Shown in pieces: positions 1 through 7,122 of a stretch of DNA of 8,699 bases. Source of the stretch: Bacillota bacterium. GTDB taxonomy: Bacteria > Bacillota > Clostridia > Peptostreptococcales > Anaerovoracaceae. The notes beneath the pieces were generated by a model. The model had not been told where the DNA came from, ran no database searches, and saw nothing but the letters and a program-made list of their open reading frames with translations. Where the stretch lies: assembly GCA_017621195.1 (NCBI GenBank), contig JAGATO010000058.1, forward strand, positions 1 through 8,699, written 5' to 3'. How positions within the stretch are numbered: the first letter of the stretch is position 1; each line of letters opens with the position of its first letter. The position numbers and the translations under genes were made by a program.

Positions 1-251
1 AGCGGGAACTGAAAAGAGCCGGTATCCACATGGAATTCAAGAATACGCCCATATACAACAGCGCTTATATCGAGGGGATCCAAAACCTGTATGAATTCGA
101 CTGCGGCGAGCTGTCGGGCTGGATGTACAAGGTCAACGACTGGTTTCCCAACTACGGTTGCAGCCGCTATCAGCTGAAGGAGGGCGACGTGATCGAATGG
201 GTCTACACCTGCAACCTGGGCATCGACGTGGGAGGACATTACGCTATATGA
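1..251 (+). CDS. DUF4430 (transcobalamin C-terminal-like) protein, C-terminal end only
   Basis: The reading frame is open from the left edge of the window, so the true start lies outside; 82 complete codons plus the stop are visible. The residues resemble the DUF4430 (PF14478) domain: a 'SGWMYKVND' segment, then 'LKEGDVIEWVYT' and a short Gly-rich tail. In the family this small beta-rich domain is related to the C-terminal domain of transcobalamin/intrinsic factor and often ends exported or lipid-anchored proteins; whether this one has a signal peptide cannot be seen. Its TGA overlaps the ATG of the following EcfT gene (ATGA), so the two are translationally coupled and very likely function together. 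I infer an extracytoplasmic ligand-binding helper for the ECF importer. The family call is fairly firm, the ligand is not known. Confidence 0.8.
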   Translation, partial: RELKRAGIHMEFKNTPIYNSAYIEGIQNLYEFDCGELSGWMYKVNDWFPNYGCSRYQLKEGDVIEWVYTCNLGIDVGGHYAI

Positions 252-1144
252 GAAACAGAGATTCCTTTTCCGGATTTCATCCTGTGGTCAACTTCCTGTA
301 TTTCGGCCTGGTTCTGGCCTTCACCATGGTTCTGATGCATCCGGTCAGCCTGCTCATCTCGCTTGTGAGCGCCCTGTCCTACGCCGTCTATCTGAACGGG
401 AAGAAGGCCGTCCGCTTTTCTCTGATGTACCTGATGCCGATGATGCTCATGGCAGCCATCGTCAATCCGGCGTTTCAACACGAAGGAGTCACCATTCTGA
501 CCTACCTTCCCTCAGGAAATCCGCTGACGTTGGAGAGCATCGCCTACGGCGTTGCCGCGGCAATCCTCCTGGCGGCGGTGATCACCTGGTTCTCCTGCTA
601 CACCGCCATCATGACCTCGGACAAGTTCGTCTACCTCTTCGGCCGCATCATTCCCGCCCTCAGCCTGGTCCTCAGCATGACGTTGCGGTTCGTGCCCCGG
701 TTTCAGGCTCAGTTCCGGACGGTCAATGAGGCGCAGCGATGCATCGGGCGGGACAGCACTCAGGGAAGTCTGTTCCAACGGATCCGCATCGCCGTCACCG
801 TCTTTTCCATCATGGTCACCTGGAGCCTGGAAAACGCCATCGAAACGGCGGACAGCATGAAGAGCCGCGGTTACGGGCTTCCGGGGCGGACCGCGTTCTC
901 CATCTACCGGTGGGATGAACGGGACAGGAGGGCTGTGATATGGCTCTGCTTCTGCGGCGGTTACGTCTTTTGCGGTTGGCTGGCCGGAGGGCTGGACTGG
1001 CAATATTACCCGAGGATGCAGGGGGCGCTGACGGGACGGTTTTCCGCCAGCTTTCAGCTGGTGTATCTGGCGCTGTGCATGACGCCTGTGATCCTGAACC
1101 GATGGGAGGATAGAAAATGGAAACATTTGCAATACGAAATCTGA
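248..1144 (+). CDS. ecfT: ECF transporter transmembrane component EcfT (CbiQ family)
   Basis: 298 residues. EcfT is the membrane scaffold of energy-coupling factor importers, joining the two ATPases to the substrate-binding S protein. Several hydrophobic segments fill the N-terminal two thirds (about residues 14-145). Then come the two cytoplasmic coupling motifs typical of the family: AQRCIGRD at about 162-169 (a variant of the usual AQ-ARG-type motif) and ADSMKSRGYG at 201-210, which fits the second motif well. A last hydrophobic stretch follows near the C terminus. I chose the ATG at 248 because it overlaps the upstream stop and has GGAGG at 231-235; the frame is open upstream to 158, but that would add 30 residues lying wholly within the DUF4430 gene. 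The 3' end overlaps the next gene by 28 bases. The specific substrate cannot be read from EcfT. Confidence 0.92.
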   Translation: MRNRDSFSGFHPVVNFLYFGLVLAFTMVLMHPVSLLISLVSALSYAVYLNGKKAVRFSLMYLMPMMLMAAIVNPAFQHEGVTILTYLPSGNPLTLESIAYGVAAAILLAAVITWFSCYTAIMTSDKFVYLFGRIIPALSLVLSMTLRFVPRFQAQFRTVNEAQRCIGRDSTQGSLFQRIRIAVTVFSIMVTWSLENAIETADSMKSRGYGLPGRTAFSIYRWDERDRRAVIWLCFCGGYVFCGWLAGGLDWQYYPRMQGALTGRFSASFQLVYLALCMTPVILNRWEDRKWKHLQYEI

Positions 1145-3771
1145 GCTTTTCCTACCCGGAACAGCGGGAGAAGGCGATCGACGATCTGACGCTGTCGGTC
1201 AGGAGCGGGGAATTCGTAGTTCTCTGCGGTCCGTCGGGCTGCGGCAAGAGTACGCTGCTCCGCCAGTTGAAGACCGTCCTGGCACCTCACGGATGCAGGA
1301 CGGGTGAGATTCTGTTTGAGGGAACGGCTCTGGACGAACTGGATCTTCGCACCCAGTCCCAGCGGATCGGCTTCGTTCAGCAGAGTCCGGAGAACCAGGT
1401 GGTGACGGACAAGGTGTGGCACGAGCTGGCCTTCGGTTTGGAAAGCCTGGGATACGATACTCCCACAATCCGCAGAAAGGTGGCGGAAATGGCCTCCTTT
1501 TTCGGAATTCAGACCTGGTTTTACAAGGACGTGACAGAACTGTCCGGCGGCCAGAAGCAGCTTCTCAATCTGGCCTCGGTCATGGTTCTGTCCCCCTCCG
1601 TCCTGATTCTGGATGAGCCCACCAGCCAGCTGGACCCCATCGCTGCATCGGATTTTCTGGCGGCTCTGGGGAAGATCAACCGGGAGCTGGGAACTACGAT
1701 CCTGCTGACGGAACACCGGCTGGAAGAGGCCTTTCCTCTGGCAACCACCGTGGCCGTCATGGATCGGGGACGGCTGCTCTGCACCGGATCGCCGCGAGAA
1801 GCGGGAGCGATGCTGAAGGACCGGGGCCATTCCATGTTTCTGGCCATGCCCACGGCCATGCGGGTGTGGGCGGCGGTGGACAGCGATTCTCCATGCCCCG
1901 TGACGGTAAGGGAGGGAAAGGACTGGCTGACGGAGCTGGCCGAAACGCGGAAACTGAAACCGGTACCGGAGGCAGCGGTACAGCCTCATTCCGAGCAGGT
2001 GATGATCCGGGCGGAGGACCTGTGGTTCCGCTACGAAAAAGAGGCTCCGGACGTGGTGAAAGGCCTGTCACTTCAGGTGAAACAGGGGGAATTTCTGGCC
2101 CTTTTGGGCGGAAACGGCACGGGAAAAACCACCAGCCTGAAGCTGTTGGCCGGATTGCTCCGTCCTTACCGCGGACAGGTGAAGGTGTCGGGAACGGTGG
2201 GAGTTCTGCCTCAGAATCCCCAGACGCTGTTCGTGAAGAAGACGGTCCGGGAGGATCTGTTCGAAATTCTCAGAGATCGAAAGATGGATCGGGAGGAGAG
2301 GGAGAAGGCCGTGGCCTCGGTGGTGCAGCTGTGCTGTCTAGAAACGCTGCTGGACCGTCATCCCTACGACCTGTCCGGCGGCGAACAGCAGAGGATGGCT
2401 CTGGCTAAGGTGCTGCTTTTGCAGCCGCAGATCCTGCTGATGGACGAGCCCACCAAGGGGTTGGATGCCGAGTTCAAGCAGAAATTCGCACAGCTTCTGC
2501 AGGTGCTCCTGCGCAGCGGCGTCACCGTGGTCATGGTCAGCCACGATGTGGAATTCTGCGCCAGATATGCCCACACCTGTGCGCTGTTTTTCGACGGAAC
2601 GATTGTGACTCAGGCGGAGCCGCGCAGCTTCTTTTCGGGAAACAATTTCTACACGACCTCGGCAAACCGCATGGGGCGGACGCTGCTGCCGAAGGCGGTA
2701 ACACCGGAGGATCTGATCGCCGCCTGCGGCGGAAAGCTGCCTGCGGAGCCGGAGCTTCCGGAGGGTGATTTTGCATTACCCGAACCGGCGGAGAATACGC
2801 CGGACTGGAAACCGGAGCCGATGCCCCGGTGGCGAAAGCTGGTTGCCGCAGTCTCGGGAGTGACGGCTCTGGCGATGCTGGCCCGGATCCTGAGCATCAC
2901 CGACCTGACTTCGCTGGTGAGCGCCGGTGGAATGACGGCTCTGGCGGCGGATCAGTTTCGCCTGTACGGAACGATGGTCCTGGCCATGATTGCCTTCGCT
3001 TGTTCCGTCTCCCGGCGCAGCCATCGACCGGACTATCTGATTCAGACGCCCAAAGAAAAACGGAAGCTATCCAGGCGAACCCTGGCAGCCTCCGTGCTGA
3101 TTTTGCTTTTTATTCCGTTGACGCTGCTCGTGGGAGAAACGTATCTGGCGGGAAAGAAGTACTACTTCATTTCCCTGCTGATTCTGATGGAGTGCATGCT
3201 CCCGTTCTTTCTGATCTTCGAGAGCCGAAAGCCTCAGGCCAGAGAGCTGGTGGTGATCGCGGTGCTCTGCGCCATCGGCGTGGCGGGCCGGGCGGCCTTC
3301 TTCATGCTGCCGCAGTTTAAGCCGGTCATGGCGATGACCATCATCGCCGGCGTCGCCTTCGGCGGCGAGACGGGCTTTCTGGTGGGAGCCATGACCATGC
3401 TGGCCTCCAACGTGCTGCTTTCCCAGGGACCATGGACCCCCTGGCAGATGTTCTGCATGGGGATCATCGGCTTTCTGGCCGGCGTGTTGTTCCGGAAGGG
3501 ATGGTTGCGTCGCAGCCGCACATCTCTGTGCAGCTTCGGCGCCCTGGCGGCCATCCTGATCTACGGCGGCATTATGAACCCCGCCTCCGCCCTGATGTGG
3601 GCCGACGAGATCAACGGAAAGATACTCCTGACGTATTACATCTCCGGCTTTCCCATGGACTGCGTCCACGCTGCCGCCACGTGGCTGTTCCTCTGGTTCG
3701 GAGCGGAGCCCATGCTGGAGAAGCTGGACCGGATCAAGGTGAAATACGGATTAATCGTCGCCTTCGTGTGA
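1117..3771 (+). CDS. Fused ECF transporter: EcfA-EcfA ATPases plus membrane S-component domain
   Basis: 884 residues carrying three modules. ATPase 1: Walker A GPSGCGKST (38-46), signature LSGGQ (142-146), Walker B VLILDE (162-167), switch His200. ATPase 2 (from about 295): Walker A GGNGTGKTT (331-339), LSGGE (419-423), Walker B ILLMDE (439-444), His476. Both catalytic sets look intact; the Walker A to signature distance is 16 residues shorter in ATPase 2. A Pro/Glu-rich linker (about 540-568) leads to the membrane part: about four hydrophobic segments (near 574-593, 616-631, 656-673, 682-701), then an S-component-like domain from about 708. That domain's first helix carries the AxxxA motif (A715, A719) by which S components contact EcfT. 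The ATG at 1117 has GGGAGG just upstream and overlaps ecfT. With EcfT this would form a whole vitamin importer. The substrate is unknown; a corrinoid is a guess from the DUF4430 neighbour. The last 21 bases overlap the converging dipeptidase gene. Confidence 0.9.
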   Translation: METFAIRNLSFSYPEQREKAIDDLTLSVRSGEFVVLCGPSGCGKSTLLRQLKTVLAPHGCRTGEILFEGTALDELDLRTQSQRIGFVQQSPENQVVTDKVWHELAFGLESLGYDTPTIRRKVAEMASFFGIQTWFYKDVTELSGGQKQLLNLASVMVLSPSVLILDEPTSQLDPIAASDFLAALGKINRELGTTILLTEHRLEEAFPLATTVAVMDRGRLLCTGSPREAGAMLKDRGHSMFLAMPTAMRVWAAVDSDSPCPVTVREGKDWLTELAETRKLKPVPEAAVQPHSEQVMIRAEDLWFRYEKEAPDVVKGLSLQVKQGEFLALLGGNGTGKTTSLKLLAGLLRPYRGQVKVSGTVGVLPQNPQTLFVKKTVREDLFEILRDRKMDREEREKAVASVVQLCCLETLLDRHPYDLSGGEQQRMALAKVLLLQPQILLMDEPTKGLDAEFKQKFAQLLQVLLRSGVTVVMVSHDVEFCARYAHTCALFFDGTIVTQAEPRSFFSGNNFYTTSANRMGRTLLPKAVTPEDLIAACGGKLPAEPELPEGDFALPEPAENTPDWKPEPMPRWRKLVAAVSGVTALAMLARILSITDLTSLVSAGGMTALAADQFRLYGTMVLAMIAFACSVSRRSHRPDYLIQTPKEKRKLSRRTLAASVLILLFIPLTLLVGETYLAGKKYYFISLLILMECMLPFFLIFESRKPQARELVVIAVLCAIGVAGRAAFFMLPQFKPVMAMTIIAGVAFGGETGFLVGAMTMLASNVLLSQGPWTPWQMFCMGIIGFLAGVLFRKGWLRRSRTSLCSFGALAAILIYGGIMNPASALMWADEINGKILLTYYISGFPMDCVHAAATWLFLWFGAEPMLEKLDRIKVKYGLIVAFV

Positions 3772-5319
3772 TCTGACGTTGGCCATCATCCGTTCCTCGC
3801 CCAGCTGAGTGAACATGCGCTTTGCCCAATCCCAGGAAAGCTGTGCCTGAGAGCAGGTATACTGGGTCAGGTAATTTCGGGCAGCGGTTTCGGCCACGCT
3901 CTCGTTCCCGTCGGAACAGCGGCGCTGATCCTCTCCGGAGGCCGCGCCGAGGATGGCCCGGTAGGCGGCTTCCACCATAGGCATTTCTTCTTCCCACCGG
4001 GATTCCAGCTGCTGAATGGAGCTGTGGATCTGACGGTGGGTATTTTTATAGTCGAATTCGGTCAAATACTGTAGAGCCTTGAACATCCAGAACGCCTTGG
4101 CGGGATCGAAACTCAGTTCTTCCTCATCCACGGCGAAATGGGCGGCCTGGGAAGCGTCGGGACCGATCCACTCATACCCTGCGGGAACACGGGTCAGGGC
4201 CACGGGATACCAGGGCGTGTAGGGAGCCAGGCAGGGACGGGGCGCCGTCCGTAGCATTCGGATCAGGTTTTTGTCCTCGTTCAGCTCGAAGATGGTGCTT
4301 TCCACGGTGGAATAGTTGCAGATGGTGGTGGGAGAATCGTAGCCCCGGTGAGGATTCTTGGTCATGCCTTCGGAAGCGTCGTCAAGTGAACCTTCGTAAT
4401 GGCTGCGCAGGATATTCTTCACGTCTTCGGTGCTGTACTTTCGCTGAGCTTTCACGGAGAAGGGCTTCAGGTGGTCCCGGTCCGGCTGGGTTCCCGTCAG
4501 GAGACGCCAGGCGTTTCTGGCCCGGATGATGTTGAATTCTTTCATCTCGCCGTCCTGATAGGCCTTGGCGAAATCGAAGTCGGACCAGTCGCCGGGTACG
4601 GCCGGCGTATACCAGCCCTGTTCGATGGCGTGGGTCACCAGATCCTTCGACCAGTAGTAGTTGTTGCGATCGCTGAAGTCGATCCGGTGGATGGTGAACC
4701 AGTTGGGAATATAGTAGACGTGGTCGCTTTCCAGGCGCTTTGCTACGCAGCGGAAGCCCTTGGGAATCTGCACAATCCACGCTTCGTCCTTATCGATCAG
4801 GTGGTAGGAACGACTGGACACGTAGCCGAACTCCTCCACCAGGGATGCGATGACGGAAACGGCTTCTCTGGCCGTCTTTGCCCGCTCGGCAACCAACCGC
4901 CGCAGGGCGAAGCCGATGCCGTAATCTTCCCGGTTATCTTTGGGACAGCCGGTGGCATCGCGGCTGGGACGGCACGAATCGGTGACGATGACCAGACCCC
5001 ATTCGTTGACGAAGCTGTCAGCGAAGGAGATGCCGCCTTTGCAGCGGACTTCGGACCAGTAGTAGGCGTAGGTTTCCTCCACCTGAGGGATGACGGCTTT
5101 TCCGTCGTCGAAGCGGAGAACAGCTCCGGCTGGGTGCTTCTTCCTTGGAACCACATGAGTCTGGACAACGCAGTCCAGGTCGTCTTCGTTGTGGCCCACG
5201 ATGAAGTGTCCGGTGACGGATGCGTCCTTTCCGATGATGACGGTACTGCAGTTTCCCCGTTCCGATTCGGGGTGACGATGATGCATTTGTTGATCGGTGT
5301 GTTGATACGTACGTTCCAT
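3751..5319 (-). CDS. C69-family dipeptidase (PepD-like Ntn hydrolase)
   Basis: 522 residues, no signal peptide or membrane helix, so probably cytoplasmic. Family C69 (formerly U34) enzymes cleave dipeptides with an N-terminal-type cysteine nucleophile. The nucleophile is very likely Cys24 in GNCSTVIIG, followed by the family landmarks GHNEDD (42-47), the NEWGL segment (105-109), 'RLVAERAKTAREAV' (141-154), 'EAWIVQIPKGFRCVAKRL' and a distal 'APYTPWYP' region. The ATG at 5319 is favoured by GGAGG at 5325-5329, five bases upstream; a second ATG at 5286 (Met12) has no good ribosome binding site. The 23 residues before the cysteine are longer than is usual in the family and His-rich (HTDQQMHHRH), implying removal by processing. 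The gene lies 56 bases downstream of the TSUP transporter, probably in one operon, and its 3' end overlaps the ECF fusion gene tail to tail. Confidence 0.92.
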   Translation of the reverse strand: MERTYQHTDQQMHHRHPESERGNCSTVIIGKDASVTGHFIVGHNEDDLDCVVQTHVVPRKKHPAGAVLRFDDGKAVIPQVEETYAYYWSEVRCKGGISFADSFVNEWGLVIVTDSCRPSRDATGCPKDNREDYGIGFALRRLVAERAKTAREAVSVIASLVEEFGYVSSRSYHLIDKDEAWIVQIPKGFRCVAKRLESDHVYYIPNWFTIHRIDFSDRNNYYWSKDLVTHAIEQGWYTPAVPGDWSDFDFAKAYQDGEMKEFNIIRARNAWRLLTGTQPDRDHLKPFSVKAQRKYSTEDVKNILRSHYEGSLDDASEGMTKNPHRGYDSPTTICNYSTVESTIFELNEDKNLIRMLRTAPRPCLAPYTPWYPVALTRVPAGYEWIGPDASQAAHFAVDEEELSFDPAKAFWMFKALQYLTEFDYKNTHRQIHSSIQQLESRWEEEMPMVEAAYRAILGAASGEDQRRCSDGNESVAETAARNYLTQYTCSQAQLSWDWAKRMFTQLGEERMMANVRSHEGDD

Positions 5320-5375
5320 AATAACCTCCATAATACAGTTTTGATACTCTCTATCCTTACGATGCCATTGCGTTG

Positions 5376-6098
5376 TCAGCCGTGAACGGCGATCCACGTT
5401 CCCGACAGGACCATGACCACGTAGACCAGCTGCTTCAGCTTTTTCCCGTCGATCCGGTTGAAGATGCAGCCGCCGATGAAGCTGCCGACGGCCAGACCGG
5501 CCAGCCCCCAGAGGGCGGAGACGGCGATTCCCTTTGGCATCAGTCCGGACATGGTGCGGATGGTCAGCAGGTAGATGTTGTTGAGGATGAAATAACACTG
5601 CAGCGTAGCCATGTACGTCTTTTTATCGTCGATGACGGAGATGAAATAGAGAACCATGGGAGGGCCGTTGACGGAAAACAGGCCGCCGCACAGACCGGAG
5701 ACGATGCCGGCGATACCGGCGTTTCTTGTGGTAGGTTGGATCCGAATTCGCTCACTGAAGAAGCAGAGCCAGATGGCCAGAACGATCAGAAAGACGCCCA
5801 ACAGCCGCTTGTAGATCGGGGACGGGCTGGAAACCAGAAGGAACGTTCCGATGGAGGAGCCGCACAGGCAGAACAGGACGGGAAGCCACAGCTGCTTCAG
5901 ATCCACGTGACGCCAGCAGCGCCGCAGAATCACCAGATTCAGCGTACCGGACAAAATGGAGGAAATTCCCAGGGCGGTAGAATAAGGTAGAAACAGCGGA
6001 ACGATGGCCATAAACACGATGCCGAAGCCAAAGCCGCTGACGGATTGAAGCAGGGAAGCGACCAGGGCAACAGCGCCAAGACAGACGGTGGATAACAT
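5376..6098 (-). CDS. TSUP (TauE/SafE) family membrane transporter
   Basis: 240 residues, almost entirely hydrophobic, with about seven to eight membrane segments, the usual size for the TauE/SafE (PF01925) family. Members move sulfite, sulfonates, thiosulfate or other small organic acids across the membrane; many are exporters. The two half-repeats show the expected Gly-rich motifs: SGFGFG (21-26) in the first helix and GLCGGLFSVNGPP (135-147) at the start of the second half, corresponding to the family's G-x-GG-x-x-x-x-PP pattern. The start at 6098 puts a hydrophobic helix directly at the N terminus; the ribosome site is modest (AGAAAGG at 6110-6116, 11 bases away). It is the first gene of a likely two-gene unit with the C69 dipeptidase. 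The substrate cannot be told from the sequence. Confidence 0.88.
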   Translation of the reverse strand: MLSTVCLGAVALVASLLQSVSGFGFGIVFMAIVPLFLPYSTALGISSILSGTLNLVILRRCWRHVDLKQLWLPVLFCLCGSSIGTFLLVSSPSPIYKRLLGVFLIVLAIWLCFFSERIRIQPTTRNAGIAGIVSGLCGGLFSVNGPPMVLYFISVIDDKKTYMATLQCYFILNNIYLLTIRTMSGLMPKGIAVSALWGLAGLAVGSFIGGCIFNRIDGKKLKQLVYVVMVLSGTWIAVHG

Positions 6099-6123
6099 AT
6101 TACTTCGTACCTTTCTCTCACAA

Positions 6124-6145
6124 AACAGATCTCACTACTTCTGTT
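6124..6145. repeat. Inverted repeat over the -10 box, possible operator
   Basis: The arms AACAGA (6124-6129) and TCTGTT (6140-6145) are perfect complements separated by 10 bases. The right arm overlaps the predicted -10 box (6143-6148), and the dyad spans the expected transcription start of the TSUP transporter. Spacing of about 1.5 helical turns between arm centres suits a dimeric repressor; a weak hairpin in the 5' leader is the alternative. Six-base arms can occur by chance. Confidence 0.35.
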
Positions 6146-6171
6146 ATATCATCCCGACCGAAAGAACGCAA
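6143..6171 (-). promoter_or_regulatory. Sigma-A-like promoter for the TSUP-dipeptidase unit
   Basis: Reading the - strand, a -10 box TATAAC (6143-6148, five of six consensus bases) follows TTGCGT (6166-6171, the conserved TTG of the -35 box) with a 17-base spacer. It lies immediately beyond the terminator of the upstream gene and 45 bases before the transporter start, where a new promoter is needed. This is prediction from sequence only. Confidence 0.55.
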
Positions 6172-6173
6172 GG

Positions 6174-6224
6174 AAAAAGAGGCCGTCGCTTTTCCGGGGA
6201 AATGCTCCGGAAAGCGGCGGCCTC
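6174..6224 (-). terminator. Intrinsic terminator of the AIM24-family gene
   Basis: On the - strand, arms 6207-6224 and 6179-6197 form a stem of about 18 base pairs with one G-T wobble and one bulge, closing a 9-base loop. Five T residues follow (A5 at 6174-6178 on the + strand). The stem is very GC-rich and starts 34 bases beyond the AIM24-family stop codon. This is a classical Rho-independent terminator and separates that gene from the TSUP unit. Confidence 0.92.
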
Positions 6225-6257
6225 CGATTCGTCTTTGAAGCGTGGCTTCCGTATGGA

Positions 6258-6941
6258 CTATTTACTGGAAGCGGGAATGTAAGGAATGATGGATCCGGCG
6301 ACGGCGCTGGCGGGCATGGTCTGGAGTACGATCTTACCGGGACCTCTGACGATGGTATTGAAGATGCCTTCACCGCCGAACAGGGCGTTCTTGACACCGG
6401 GAACGGTGACGATTTCAATGGAACAGGTGGCGTCCATCATGGCCAGATAGCCGGTATCGACAACCATGGACTGGCCGGCACCCAGCGTATATTCCACGGC
6501 GTAGCCGTCGATTTCCACGAAGGCAATACCGCGACCGGACAGCTTCTGCATGATGAAGCCTTCGCCGCCGAACAGGCCGGCTCCCAGCTTCTTCTGGAAG
6601 AAGGTGGACAGCTCTACGGTGGCTTCGGAGGCTAAAAATGCGCTCTTCTGCGTTACGATCTCATGGCCCGGTTCGATAGAAACGACGCGGATGGAGCCGG
6701 GGAAGGAAGAAGCAAAGGCGATCTGACCTTTTCCGCCCATGGCGGTGTAACGGTTTAAAAACAGGGATTCGCCGGACAGCATACGCCCGAACATCTTTCC
6801 CAGACCGCCGCCGCTGGTGGTCTCCATCTTCATGTTGGGAGTCATCCAGCTCATGGCCCCGCTTTCGGTGATCATGGTTTCGTTGGAATCCAGTTCGCAG
6901 ATGACGACCGGTAACGGTTCACCTATGATGTTATATCTCAT
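6258..6941 (-). CDS. AIM24 / TIGR00266 family protein
   Basis: 227 residues, a full-length member of the AIM24 family (PF01987, TIGR00266), soluble and rich in beta strands. The family has no firmly known biochemical role in bacteria; yeast Aim24 is a mitochondrial inner-membrane protein. Its internal repetition is visible: LFGGEG occurs at 123-128 and 187-192, and a weaker copy, LSGESLF, at 55-61, each followed by a hydrophobic strand. The start at 6941 is supported by GAAAGGAG (6949-6956) seven bases upstream and a consensus-like promoter beyond it. It appears to be a single-gene transcription unit, with terminators on both sides. The C terminus ends shortly after the last repeat, as is usual for the short bacterial forms. 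Confidence 0.93.
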   Translation of the reverse strand: MRYNIIGEPLPVVICELDSNETMITESGAMSWMTPNMKMETTSGGGLGKMFGRMLSGESLFLNRYTAMGGKGQIAFASSFPGSIRVVSIEPGHEIVTQKSAFLASEATVELSTFFQKKLGAGLFGGEGFIMQKLSGRGIAFVEIDGYAVEYTLGAGQSMVVDTGYLAMMDATCSIEIVTVPGVKNALFGGEGIFNTIVRGPGKIVLQTMPASAVAGSIIPYIPASSK

Positions 6942-6989
6942 GTAGAATCTCCTTTCTCTGTAAGAAAAACCCTTTGAATTTTTTCCTTT

Positions 6990-7018
6990 ATTATACTATG
7001 TTTGCGATAGAATAACCA
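6990..7018 (-). promoter_or_regulatory. Sigma-A promoter of the AIM24-family gene
   Basis: A perfect -10 box TATAAT lies at 6990-6995 on the - strand, with a weaker -35 candidate TGGTTA at 7013-7018 after a 17-base spacer. The surroundings are AT-rich, unlike the GC-rich genes. The expected start of transcription is about 40 bases before the gene's ATG. Confidence 0.6.
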
Positions 7019-7043
7019 TCCTTTTTTTCGGAAAACCTCGATA

Positions 7044-7096
7044 AAAAAGGTGTAACCTGATTCGATCCCGGGGGAAGGAAATAGTAACACCTTTTT
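7044..7096 (-). terminator. Probable terminator of spoVT (A/T-flanked hairpin)
   Basis: Arms 7044-7056 and 7084-7096 are complementary at 12 of 13 positions. The stem carries a run of A on its 5' side and a run of T on its 3' side, with a GGTGT/ACACC core, and encloses a 27-base loop that contains CCCGGG. It begins 26 bases after the spoVT stop. This A-stem-T layout can terminate in both directions, but only spoVT reads into it here. The core is short and the loop large, so efficiency is uncertain. Confidence 0.65.
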
Positions 7097-7122
7097 AATG
7101 CAGACTCGGTCGTTCGCCGATC

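Noticed and set aside
1054..1989. - strand open frame of 311 codons opposite the first ATPase domain
   Set aside because: The composition is that of an antisense shadow, and the + strand frame has intact ABC ATPase motifs.
5320..5375. A separate promoter for the dipeptidase gene
   Set aside because: The 56-base gap has some AT-rich hexamers, but no -35/-10 pair with proper spacing was convincing.
4399..5385. Long + strand open frame (328 codons) opposite the dipeptidase
   Set aside because: It is an antisense shadow of a clearly recognised C69 gene, common in GC-rich DNA, with no known domain.
7059..7069. TTCGATCCC, resembling a tRNA T-loop
   Set aside because: The flanking bases do not form a T-stem, and no acceptor stem, D-arm or anticodon arm fits around it; it lies in the loop of the spoVT terminator.
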